This document shows, piece after piece, positions 1 to 6,252 of a DNA stretch of 9,326 nucleotides (positions are counted from its first letter, which is position 1; each line of letters opens with the position of its first letter). Location: NCBI GenBank assembly GCA_023301645.1, contig JALZUH010000240.1, positions 1 through 9,326 on the forward strand, written 5' to 3'. A model generated the notes under the pieces. It searched no databases, was not told the origin of the DNA, and worked only from the letters and a program-made list of their open reading frames with translations. The translations under genes and the position numbers were made by a program. The DNA is from Akkermansiaceae bacterium (lineage in GTDB: Bacteria; Verrucomicrobiota; Verrucomicrobiia; Verrucomicrobiales; Akkermansiaceae).

Positions 1-253
1 CCTTCTCATCAGCATCAACACAGCCACTTAGATTGCGTCCAAGCACGGTCTTGAATCCTACAGCTTCAATATCATTGATGTCTGTGAGGTGACCCTGCTC
101 TACGAGATCTGAGAGCGATTGATTGATGGTTTCTGAGTAATTAGTTACGCGTTCGAATGCTCCAGATGCGATTTCAGTCTCAGTAGTGCCGTCTGCTTCA
201 TAGAGACAGTATTTAAAGGACGTAGATCCCAGATTGGCGATTAGTATGCGCAT
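1..253 (-). CDS. ackA: Acetate/propionate-kinase-like protein of the BMC locus, N-terminal 84 residues (cut by window edge)
   Basis: The reading frame starts at ATG 251-253 and runs off the left edge. Residues 1-20 begin MRILIANLGSTSFKY, which fits the N-terminal phosphate-binding strand and loop (N-x-GS-x-S-x-K) of acetate kinases in the ASKHA superfamily. Around residues 66-80 the protein reads AVGFKTVLGRNLSG, where classical acetate kinases read roughly VGHRVVHGG. The His is Phe, the catalytic-loop Arg is Lys and the HGG is lost, so this is a divergent subfamily. It is the last visible gene of the leftward pduL-BMC-H-BMC-H operon, 36 nt after the previous stop. The likely role is to convert the acyl-phosphate made by PduL (lactyl-phosphate if the substrate is lactaldehyde) into the acid plus ATP. 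Substrate choice is inferred from context. The C-terminal two thirds are not visible, so catalytic completeness cannot be judged. No Shine-Dalgarno sequence is seen. Confidence 0.8.
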   Translation of the reverse strand, partial: MRILIANLGSTSFKYCLYEADGTTETEIASGAFERVTNYSETINQSLSDLVEQGHLTDINDIEAVGFKTVLGRNLSGCVDADEK

Positions 254-289
254 AAATTTAATGGATGTTTTTTTAGTAGTGCCTAGTGA

Positions 290-568
290 TTAGGAAATCC
301 AAGGACCTAGCTTAGATAGGTCGTCGTGTGGACGTGGGATGACGAGAACTGCGTTCACTTCACCTACCTGTGCAGCAGCTTCTGCTCCTGCGTCGATACC
401 TGCTTTTACTGCAGCTACGTCGCCTGTGAAGAAACCGCAAACGAGACCTGATCCGATCTTGTCCCAGCCAGTCATGGTGATGTCAGCAGCTTTGATAGCT
501 GCGTCTGATGCTTCGATGAGGGATGTGAGTCCCTTTGTTTCAATGATTCCAAGTGCTTGCTTAGCCAT
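290..568 (-). CDS. BMC-H hexameric microcompartment shell protein (paralogue 1, GSG pore)
   Basis: This 92-residue protein is a single complete BMC domain (Pfam BMC family), the usual length for a hexagonal shell tile. Residues 5-30 (ALGIIETKGLTSLIEASDAA and following) are the conserved first strand and helix. Residues 37-41 (KIGSG) form the pore loop, with Ser40 at the position equivalent to the PduA pore serine. Residues 49-61 (GDVAAVKAGIDAG) are the second helix, and residues 76-80 (VIPRP) the conserved end of the core. Six subunits should form a flat hexamer with a small polar pore for metabolites. It differs from its neighbour in the strand after the pore (LVCGFFTGDV), which places a Cys at 44 and two Phe at 46-47. 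Its short tail ends in GPWIS. It lies 43 nt downstream of the other BMC-H gene and 36 nt upstream of the acetate-kinase-like gene, in the same orientation. Start ATG is 566-568; there is no Shine-Dalgarno sequence. Confidence 0.95.
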   Translation of the reverse strand: MAKQALGIIETKGLTSLIEASDAAIKAADITMTGWDKIGSGLVCGFFTGDVAAVKAGIDAGAEAAAQVGEVNAVLVIPRPHDDLSKLGPWIS

Positions 569-611
569 AATGTTGTATTAGTTAATTGTTAATCAGGGTG
601 TAAATCCGAGA

Positions 612-881
612 TTAGATGTCAAATTGCTTGAGTAGTTCAGCTGAAGGGCGGGCGATAACGTGAGCGCTTACGAGGTTGCCCACGCGGCTTACTGCTTCTG
701 CACCTGCGTCGATAGCGGCTTTTACACTGCCTACGTCACCTTGGACGAGGATAGTGAGGAATCCTGCACCGATTTGGACTTGCTTTACGATATCTACGTC
801 AGCGGCTTTGGCCATCGCGTCAGATGCCTCCACGCTACCTACGTAGCCTTTTGTTTCAATCATTCCAAGAGCTTTGTTCAT
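612..881 (-). CDS. BMC-H hexameric microcompartment shell protein (paralogue 2, GAG pore)
   Basis: This 89-residue protein is a complete single BMC domain. Residues 4-30 (ALGMIETKGYVGSVEASDAM and following) and residues 36-49 (QIGAGFLTILVQGD) carry the family signature. The pore loop is G38-A39-G40, so Ala replaces the Ser found in the paralogue just downstream, which would make the pore slightly wider and less polar. The core ends in the typical VSAHVIARP (residues 71-79), followed by a short tail. It lies 63 nt after the pduL stop and 43 nt before the other BMC-H gene, and is clearly co-transcribed leftward. Two BMC-H paralogues side by side with pduL are typical of planctomycete/verrucomicrobial BMC loci. 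The vertex (BMC-P) proteins needed to close a shell are not in the window and are expected to the left. Start ATG is 879-881, with no Shine-Dalgarno sequence. Confidence 0.96.
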   Translation of the reverse strand: MNKALGMIETKGYVGSVEASDAMAKAADVDIVKQVQIGAGFLTILVQGDVGSVKAAIDAGAEAVSRVGNLVSAHVIARPSAELLKQFDI

Positions 882-944
882 GGTATTATTTTTGTGTTTA
901 GTTATGGTTTCTAGTTTTCTAGATTTGTTGGTATTGTGAGTTGA

Positions 945-1622
945 TTACTTGATCAGTTCACAGAAAGTGTCGGGCTTGAGGCCGCAGGCGTTGCCTTCAT
1001 CAGTGTCGATGTGTGCTTCGAGGTTGAAGCTTTCGTCAACGCGGACGACGATGTTGTTAAAGGTAACAGAGCATGGACTGTGAACCTTCATCTTCATGAC
1101 GTCGAGATGCTTTACTCCGTAGAATGCAGCATCGTCAGGGTGCATGTGCACGTGAGGCTGGGCGCGGATGACGCCCTCGTCCATTTTGAAGTATCCATTT
1201 GGTCCCATGAGCATACAGCCAGGGGTTCCGGCAACATCACCTGACATACGAGTAGGGATGTCGAAGCCTAGTGAGATAGCATCAGTGTAGGCGAGCTCAA
1301 CTTGGTTGAGATCACGGCATGGGCCGAGGATGCGGAGATTAGAGATAACTCGGCTACGTGGGCCGATAAGGGTGACTGACTCCTTGGCTGCATATGCGCC
1401 GTCTTGGTAGAGTCCCTTATTAGGTGTGAGCTTGTGACCTTTGCCGAAGAGTGCTTCTACGGCCTCTTCAGTAAGGTGGCAGTGGCGTGCGCTGATGTTT
1501 ACAGCGAAGCCGTTTGGGGCTTTTGCTGTCTCAGGTAGGCCAAGACCCATTTCGCTGTATACTTGCTCGCGAACCATGTGTTCTACGACTGCGCGTGGGG
1601 TGTTGCTAGGTAAATTTGACAT
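945..1622 (-). CDS. pduL: PduL-type phosphate acyltransferase of the microcompartment lumen
   Basis: This 225-residue protein belongs to the PduL family (phosphate propanoyltransferase), unrelated to Pta. It moves the acyl group from CoA to phosphate, recycling CoA inside the shell. Metal-site residues typical of the family are visible: H47 and H49 in SARHCHLTEE, E109 in ILGPCRDLNQVELA, H157 and H159 in QPHVHMHPDDA, and H204 in LEAHIDTDEGNA. This matches the two-metal arrangement of PduL. Residues 9-25 (TPRAVVEHMVREQVYSE) look like an amphipathic N-terminal helix joined by a loose linker, consistent with an encapsulation peptide. ATG 1620-1622 is chosen. The frame stays open to a TTG at 1671-1673, but that adds 17 residues without family character and overlaps the putative -35 element. 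It is the first gene of the leftward BMC operon. The substrate is probably lactyl-CoA, from fucose context. Confidence 0.95.
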   Translation of the reverse strand: MSNLPSNTPRAVVEHMVREQVYSEMGLGLPETAKAPNGFAVNISARHCHLTEEAVEALFGKGHKLTPNKGLYQDGAYAAKESVTLIGPRSRVISNLRILGPCRDLNQVELAYTDAISLGFDIPTRMSGDVAGTPGCMLMGPNGYFKMDEGVIRAQPHVHMHPDDAAFYGVKHLDVMKMKVHSPCSVTFNNIVVRVDESFNLEAHIDTDEGNACGLKPDTFCELIK

Positions 1623-1645
1623 AATAAAATCGTCTGATGGCTGTT

Positions 1646-1673
1646 TATTTACATGAAATAGATTGTTCGTCAA
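1646..1673 (-). promoter_or_regulatory. Candidate promoter for the BMC operon
   Basis: On the minus strand a TTGACG hexamer (1668-1673, five of six to the sigma-70 -35 consensus) is followed after 16 nt by TAAATA (1646-1651), a poor -10 match of three of six. Transcription would start near 1639, about 17 nt before the pduL ATG. The two AAACAAAGAAT repeats lie directly upstream of the -35, which would suit a regulator acting here. The -10 match is weak and promoter rules for this phylum are not certain, so this is only a candidate. Confidence 0.25.
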
Positions 1674-1675
1674 AC

Positions 1676-1745
1676 CAAAACAAAGAATTTCACGAATTAA
1701 TCACAGATAAACAAAGAATAGAGGTTCTGTTTAATCTTTGTTTTG
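1676..1745. promoter_or_regulatory. Triple operator-like repeat (AAACAAAGA) in the divergent intergenic region
   Basis: An 11-bp element AAACAAAGAAT occurs at 1678-1688 and again, identical, at 1709-1719, offset by 31 bp, close to three helical turns. An inverted copy of its core, TCTTTGTTT, lies at 1735-1743. Relative to the first copy the inverted match extends to 11 bp (CAAAACAAAGA 1676-1686 against TCTTTGTTTTG 1735-1745). Copies two and three form a dyad of 9-bp arms with 17 nt between them. A shorter match (TTTGTTT, 1893-1899) lies 10 nt before the deoR ATG. The position between the BMC operon and the DeoR-kinase-isomerase operon makes this the best candidate binding site for the DeoR-family regulator encoded next door. 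AT-richness of the region makes some chance matching possible. Confidence 0.5.
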
Positions 1746-1909
1746 AAGGTGGAGATGATTGAATGTATTGTGTTATAGCTTTTTGGGTTTCTTCGAGTTT
1801 TTAGCTTTTGATGGTATCTGTCAATTTATTGGTGCTGATTTTAATATTTTAACTCCTTTGCCGTGTTTATTAGTTGCCAATGCTGATGTCGTTTTGTTTA
1901 CATTTGTGA
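1746..1909. other. AT-rich leader upstream of the deoR gene
   Basis: This 164-nt stretch is AT-rich and holds no credible gene; the short open frame across it continues into deoR in another frame and has no family character. A possible extended -10 element for rightward transcription, TG-T-TATAGC, lies at 1771-1779 without a good -35. It would give a leader of about 125 nt. A weaker pair is CTGTCA at 1818-1823 and TAATAT at 1842-1847, spaced 18 nt. Neither is strong. No riboswitch or attenuator hairpin was recognised. Confidence 0.3.
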
Positions 1910-2668
1910 ATGTTAGCTACCGAGCGCCATCAGCGAATTATGAAAAGCCTTACTGGTAAGGGGACGGTGAGAACCGCTTTGCTTGCTGCAGAGCTTGAGG
2001 TGACCGATGAGACGATTCGAAAAGATTTTGAGCTGCTTGAAGCACAGGGTGCCTTAATTAGGACTCATGGGGGCGCTACCTTTGTGGAGCGTCCGATGGT
2101 TGAACTCTCACTGACTGAGCGTCAGCTGCTCAATCGAGATGCTAAGCAGGCTATCGCTAAGATTGCTGCTTCGCGGATTAGACCAGATGAGACAATATTT
2201 ATCGATGCGAGTTCCACGGCATTAGCTATCACTGAGTTTTTACCTGAGTTCCCCATGACCATTGTTACAAACTCTCTTGATGTGGTGATGGCGGTGGGGA
2301 ATATGAAGAATGTGGATCTTATTAGCACAGGAGGGCTTTTTGAAGCGAGGTCACGTTCATTTATCGGCTTGTCTGCGGCGCGCACACTGACTCGTTATAA
2401 TATACACCGTATGTTTTTCTCTGGTAGTGGATTAGATCTGAAGCGAGGGGTGAGCGAGAGGAATTCTCGTCAAGCGGCCTTTAAAGAGGTGGTCATTGAG
2501 TCAGCTGAGGATGTTTGTTTTTTAGGTGATGAGACAAAATTAGGTAGGTGCTCGGCCTTTTTCTTTGCTGATTGCAAGGATGTAACGACACTTATTACTA
2601 CTGCGCAGGCCGATGTTGATATTTTGAAGTCACTCAGAAAAATCAATGTTGAGATTATCACGGCTTGA
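1910..2668 (+). CDS. DeoR-family transcriptional regulator of the fucose/BMC locus
   Basis: This 252-residue protein has the normal length and two-domain layout of DeoR-family sugar regulators. Residues 5-56 (from ERHQRIMKSL through TDETIRKDFELLEAQG to IRTHGGA) form the N-terminal winged helix-turn-helix. Residues from about 75 on form the DeoRC sensor, which is related to sugar-phosphate isomerases: IFIDASSTALAI at 96-107, VTNSLDVV at 119-126, STGGLFEARSRSFIG in the middle, SGSGLDLKRGVSE, and DETKLGR at 207-213. The family usually represses and is released by a phosphorylated sugar intermediate. Here L-fuculose-1-phosphate or a related compound is the likely ligand, by inference. The gene heads a rightward operon with the kinase (34-nt gap) and isomerase, and is divergent from the BMC operon, so it probably controls both. 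The start ATG at 1910 is 10 nt after a partial copy of the repeat element; there is no Shine-Dalgarno sequence. Confidence 0.93.
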   Translation: MLATERHQRIMKSLTGKGTVRTALLAAELEVTDETIRKDFELLEAQGALIRTHGGATFVERPMVELSLTERQLLNRDAKQAIAKIAASRIRPDETIFIDASSTALAITEFLPEFPMTIVTNSLDVVMAVGNMKNVDLISTGGLFEARSRSFIGLSAARTLTRYNIHRMFFSGSGLDLKRGVSERNSRQAAFKEVVIESAEDVCFLGDETKLGRCSAFFFADCKDVTTLITTAQADVDILKSLRKINVEIITA

Positions 2669-2702
2669 CTAAATAGCTGATTTTAATTCAACGTAGCTGC
2701 CT

Positions 2703-4172
2703 ATGCAGATATATCTCGCAATTGATTTGGGCGCAGGCTCTGGCCGACTGGTGGCAGGGGAATACGACGGTTCGTCTTTGAATATAGTAGAAGTGAACCG
2801 TTTCTCTAACAAAGGCATTGAGATTAACGGCGGCATCTACTGGGATACTCCTCGTCTTTTCTCTCATATTACAGAAGGTATTCGCTTGGCTGTGGAGAAA
2901 TACGGTGATCAGATTGTTTCTATTGCTGCCGATAGTTGGGGCTGTGACTTTGCACTCGTAGATAAGCTAGGTAATGTCCTTGGTGGACACCATCAGTATC
3001 GTGATTCTCGTAGTGAGGGCATGCAGGCTGAGTTAGACTCACGTATGTCACAAGAAGAGCAGTATAAGCATACAGGCATACAGCCAGCATTTTATAACTC
3101 TAGTTTGCACCTGCTTTCAGAGCAAGTGAAGCAGAGCCCTTGTCTTGATGTTGTAGATCGCGTTTTATTTACTCCTGATCTTTTGGCGTATTGGCTCTGT
3201 GGCGTAAAGTCTAACGAGCGCACGATTGTTAGCACTAGCCAGCTATATGATCCACTTAATAGGGATTGGGCTTGGGAGGTGATTGATAAGATCGGCTTGC
3301 CTCGTGAAATGTTCGGTGAAATCGTCTCATCGGGCACTGTTCTAGGGCCTATGAATCAATCGGTCATGGATAATGCCGAGGCGACTAGCCCTATTAAAGT
3401 GGTGGCTTCTGCAGGTCATGATACAGCGTGTGCTGTGGCTGGACTTCCTATGGAGCGCGGTGGACTGTGGTTATCCTCAGGCACTTGGTCAATTATCGGG
3501 GTGGAGCTTGATAAGCCTCGCACGACTAAGCAGGCATATGAGGCTGGTCTTTCTAATGAGGGCGGGGTCAATAAATCTACCCGCTTACTACATAACGTTT
3601 CAGGTCTCTGGATCATTCAGGAGTGCCGCCGTCACTGGCTAGAGCATGGTGAGGAAATGGGATATGCTGAGCTAGCTCGACTTGCAGAAGAAGCGCAGCC
3701 CTTTACGGCCTTTATCGATCCTAATCACGCTTCATTTTCCGCTCCTGGAAACATGCCTCAGCGTGTCCAAGAATACTGCCGCGCTACTGGGCAGACTGTG
3801 CCAGAGACGAAGGGGAGTATTCTACGAATCGCCACTGAGAGCTTAGCTCTGAAATATCGCCAAGTGGTTACCTCTCTTTCTGAAGTGACTGGTGAAACCT
3901 TCACTCAGCTACATGCTGGTGGTGGCGGGATTCAGAATCAGCTTCTCATGCAAACTGCTGCAGACGCGCTCGGAATACCTGTCGTGGCAGGACCTATTGA
4001 GGCTACTTCATGTGGTAACATCATCACTCAGATGGTAGCTGTAGGAGAATTACCCGATATTACAGCTGGCAGAAAGCTCATCGAAGCATCTGTGCAAACT
4101 GATGTATTTACCCCTAAGGAGACAGCCAACTGGGATGAGCATTACGAGACATTTATCAAGCTCATCAAATAA
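2703..4172 (+). CDS. rhaB: FGGY-family rhamnulokinase-type sugar kinase (probable L-fuculose/L-rhamnulose kinase)
   Basis: This 489-residue protein is a full-length FGGY kinase whose motifs are those of rhamnulokinase rather than FucK. They include DLGAGSGR at 8-15 (phosphate-binding loop), NGGIYWD at 42-48, ADSWGCDFALVD from residue 76, and AGHDTACAV with the probable catalytic base D240. Further along are GNMPQRV and HAGGGGIQNQLL from residue 404, then AGPIEATSCGN, which form the C-terminal ATP-binding half. It would phosphorylate a 6-deoxyketohexose at C1 in the cytosol. Because its downstream partner is L-fucose isomerase (48-nt gap) and no rhamnose isomerase is present, the working substrate is inferred to be L-fuculose, with L-rhamnulose as an alternative. 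It sits 34 nt after the DeoR gene in the same direction. The start ATG at 2703 leads straight into the first strand; no Shine-Dalgarno sequence is seen. Confidence 0.92.
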   Translation: MQIYLAIDLGAGSGRLVAGEYDGSSLNIVEVNRFSNKGIEINGGIYWDTPRLFSHITEGIRLAVEKYGDQIVSIAADSWGCDFALVDKLGNVLGGHHQYRDSRSEGMQAELDSRMSQEEQYKHTGIQPAFYNSSLHLLSEQVKQSPCLDVVDRVLFTPDLLAYWLCGVKSNERTIVSTSQLYDPLNRDWAWEVIDKIGLPREMFGEIVSSGTVLGPMNQSVMDNAEATSPIKVVASAGHDTACAVAGLPMERGGLWLSSGTWSIIGVELDKPRTTKQAYEAGLSNEGGVNKSTRLLHNVSGLWIIQECRRHWLEHGEEMGYAELARLAEEAQPFTAFIDPNHASFSAPGNMPQRVQEYCRATGQTVPETKGSILRIATESLALKYRQVVTSLSEVTGETFTQLHAGGGGIQNQLLMQTAADALGIPVVAGPIEATSCGNIITQMVAVGELPDITAGRKLIEASVQTDVFTPKETANWDEHYETFIKLIK

Positions 4173-4176
4173 CAAC

Positions 4177-4205
4177 ACACTCAACAAACACTCAACAAAC
4201 ACTCA
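4177..4205. repeat. Short 11-bp tandem repeat before fucI
   Basis: The 48-nt gap between the kinase and fucI holds ACACTCAACAA at 4177-4187 and 4188-4198, followed by a partial third copy ACACTCA at 4199-4205. The tract is C/A-only on the plus strand apart from the T residues, so the fucI leader should be largely unstructured. It may come from replication slippage, or it may help ribosome loading in the absence of a Shine-Dalgarno sequence; the latter is speculation. Confidence 0.8.
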
Positions 4206-4220
4206 CTTATATAACAATCT

Positions 4221-6008
4221 ATGAAAACAGTATTTAAATCAGGAAACCTTCCTAAAATCGGAATTCGTCCAACTATTGATGGCCGACTTGGTGGAGTTCG
4301 CGAATCGCTCGAAGAGCAGACTATGAATCAGGCAAAGGCAACAGCTGCCTTCATATCTGAAAATCTATGCTACCCAGATGGGTCACCTGTAGAGTGTGTC
4401 ATCGCTGACACTTGTATCGGTGGTGTTGCTGAAGCAGCAGCTTGTGCAGATAAGTTCAAGCGTGAAGACGTAGGTGTATCGCTCACTGTGACTCCTTGTT
4501 GGTGTTACGGTTCTGAGACAATGGACATGGATCCTCACACGCCAAAGGCAGTTTGGGGCTTCAATGGCACAGAGCGTCCTGGAGCAGTTTACCTTGCTGC
4601 AGCACTTGCTGGCCACAGCCAGAAGGGGCTTCCTGCATTCGGCATCTACGGTCGTGATGTCATGGAGTCTGATGACACATCTATTCCTGCTGACGTAGCG
4701 CACAAGATTCTTACATTCTGCCGTGCGGGTCTCTCTGTAGCACTCATGCGTGGTAAGTCATACCTTTCACTTGGTGGCACATCAATGGGTATTGCAGGTT
4801 CAGTTGTCGATCCTGACTTCTTCCAAGACTACCTCGGCATCCGTGTTGAGGCTGTCGACATGACAGAGGTTGCTCGTCGTATTGATAAAGAAATTTATGA
4901 TCCTGTTGAGTATGAAAAAGCACTCGCATGGGTCAAGGAAAACTGCCCTGAGGGGAAAGACTACAATAGCCCTGAGACTCAGCGCTCACGTGAGACTCTC
5001 GATGCTGAGTGGGAAATGTCAGTTAAGATGGCACTCATTGCACGTGACCTCATGGTTGGTAATGAGCGTCTTGCTGAACTCGGCTACGGTGAAGAAGCGC
5101 ATGGTCGCAATGCGATCTGCGGTGGATTCCAAGGTCAGCGTCAGTGGACAGACCATTATGCTAATGGTGACTTTATGGAGGCGATTCTTACCACATCATT
5201 TGACTGGAATGGCAAGCGCGCTCCTTATCAGTTTGCTACTGAAAACGATGCTCTTAATGCTGTTACCATGCTCTTTGGTAACCTCCTTACTAACACTGCT
5301 CAGATCTTCGCTGACCTTCGCACGTATTGGTCACCAGACGCAGTAAAGCGCGTATCTGGTCACCAGCTAGATGGAGCTGCTTCAAATGGCTTGCTTCACT
5401 TGATCAACTCAGGACCAGCTACACTCGATGGCACAGGTCAGATGAGTGACGCTGATGGTAATCCAGTAATGAAGCCTTTCTGGGATATCACTGACGAAGA
5501 AGTTAAGAAGTGTCTTGATGCTACTTCGTGGCACCCATCCATTACTGAATACTTCCCAGGTGGAGGTATGAGCACACGCTACTCTACCAAGGGTGGCATG
5601 CCTGCTACTATCGCTCGTCTTAATCTCGTTAAGGGTGTCGGCCCAGTGCTTCAGCTTGCTGAAGGTCACACTGTAGAGCTTCCAGAAGATGTGCACAATG
5701 CTCTCGACGAGCGCACCAACCCATCTTGGCCTACAACATGGTTCTGCCCAACAATTACTGGTGAAGGCGCATTCCTAGACACTTATTCTGTGATGAATAA
5801 CTGGGGTGCAAACCACTGTGTAATGAGCTTCGGTCACATCGGTGCTGACCTCATCACTCTTGCTTCGATGCTTCGCATCCCAGTCTACATGCACAATGTT
5901 AGCCAAGAGCGCATCTACCGTCCATCATCATGGGCTGCGCACGGCACAGCTAATGCAGAAGGCGGAGACTTCCGCGCATGTGAAAACTACGGACCACTTT
6001 ATAGCTAG
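4221..6008 (+). CDS. fucI: L-fucose isomerase
   Basis: This 595-residue protein is a complete L-fucose isomerase (the E. coli enzyme has 591). It interconverts L-fucose and L-fuculose using a divalent metal, usually Mn2+, in a cytosolic hexamer. The N-terminal domain starts KIGIRPTIDGRLGGVRESLE (about 12-31). The catalytic set is present: E341 in ATENDALN, D365 in FADLRTYWSP and H532 in NNWGANH. These match E. coli E337, D361 and H528 with a constant offset of four. The C-terminal IPVYMHNVSQERIYRPSSWA and ENYGPLYS endings are typical. It is the last gene of the DeoR-kinase-isomerase operon and is followed by a strong terminator. The family also accepts D-arabinose, so that substrate is possible, but the BMC context points to L-fucose, as from fucoidan or other fucose-containing glycans. 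Start ATG 4221 is supported by homology. Confidence 0.97.
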   Translation: MKTVFKSGNLPKIGIRPTIDGRLGGVRESLEEQTMNQAKATAAFISENLCYPDGSPVECVIADTCIGGVAEAAACADKFKREDVGVSLTVTPCWCYGSETMDMDPHTPKAVWGFNGTERPGAVYLAAALAGHSQKGLPAFGIYGRDVMESDDTSIPADVAHKILTFCRAGLSVALMRGKSYLSLGGTSMGIAGSVVDPDFFQDYLGIRVEAVDMTEVARRIDKEIYDPVEYEKALAWVKENCPEGKDYNSPETQRSRETLDAEWEMSVKMALIARDLMVGNERLAELGYGEEAHGRNAICGGFQGQRQWTDHYANGDFMEAILTTSFDWNGKRAPYQFATENDALNAVTMLFGNLLTNTAQIFADLRTYWSPDAVKRVSGHQLDGAASNGLLHLINSGPATLDGTGQMSDADGNPVMKPFWDITDEEVKKCLDATSWHPSITEYFPGGGMSTRYSTKGGMPATIARLNLVKGVGPVLQLAEGHTVELPEDVHNALDERTNPSWPTTWFCPTITGEGAFLDTYSVMNNWGANHCVMSFGHIGADLITLASMLRIPVYMHNVSQERIYRPSSWAAHGTANAEGGDFRACENYGPLYS

Positions 6009-6022
6009 AAACTAGCTAGAAA
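6002..6022. repeat. Small tandem duplication across the fucI stop codon
   Basis: TAGCTAGAAA occurs at 6002-6011 and again at 6013-6022, an 11-bp period. The first copy contains the last codons and the TAG stop of fucI. The second copy is downstream and does not give a second in-frame stop. It is probably a slippage duplication with no obvious function. Confidence 0.7.
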
Positions 6023-6069
6023 AGGCGTCGTTGTATTCCATACGATAAGTATCAAACGAATCATTATCC

Positions 6070-6102
6070 AAAGAGGGGGCTCGCAAGAGTCTCCTCTTTT
6101 TT
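6070..6102 (+). terminator. Strong Rho-independent terminator after fucI
   Basis: AAAGAGGGGGCTC (6070-6082) pairs with GAGTCTCCTCTTT (6087-6099) in a continuous 13-bp stem with two G-U pairs. It is closed by a GCAA loop of the stable GNRA type (6083-6086). The stem runs into a tract of six T (6097-6102). The reverse strand lacks a comparable T tract, so it works mainly for rightward transcripts. It lies 61 nt after the fucI stop and separates the sugar operon from the purine/pyrimidine operon. Confidence 0.93.
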
Positions 6103-6180
6103 GTGCCTGAGATACGCTGATTCCAGCCATTGTGATAAATAGACCAGGGGGAGATAAGTCTTCGCGAGCTGTCATTGTGT

Positions 6181-6208
6181 TTGACTCACTGCATTCAAGT
6201 GACAAAAT
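6181..6208 (+). promoter_or_regulatory. Candidate promoter for the purE operon
   Basis: TTGACT (6181-6186, five of six to the -35 consensus) and CAAAAT (6203-6208, four of six to the -10) are separated by 16 nt, placing the start of transcription near 6215 and the purE ATG about 38 nt downstream. An alternative pair, TCGACG 6211-6216 and TATAGA 6235-6240, is spaced 18 nt. The terminator upstream means a promoter must exist in 6103-6252, but which one is used is uncertain. No purine or PyrR attenuator structure was recognised here. Confidence 0.35.
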
Positions 6209-6252
6209 GCTCGACGAAGTGGCTGATCGCTACGTATAGAAACTCTATCAAC

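Noticed and set aside
339..914. Plus-strand open frames of 80-84 residues across the BMC-H genes
   Set aside because: They are antisense to two well-supported BMC-H genes and have no family character; conserved coding on the minus strand explains them.
1623..1673. N-terminal extension of PduL from a TTG start
   Set aside because: The 17 added residues do not resemble the family, the start is TTG, and the region overlaps a promoter-like hexamer; ATG 1620-1622 is preferred.
4870..5346. A 158-residue open frame inside fucI in another frame
   Set aside because: It lies entirely within the conserved catalytic part of fucI and shows no recognisable domain; it is a shadow of codon composition.
6070..6102. 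Reading the fucI-downstream hairpin as an attenuator of the purE operon
   Set aside because: It lies 150 nt before purE, upstream of promoter candidates, with no alternative pairing partner seen; it is a simple end-of-operon terminator.
6175..6252. N-terminal extension of PurE from a TTG start
   Set aside because: The added residues lack PurE character and cover the likely promoter; ATG 6253 gives a protein of normal class I length.
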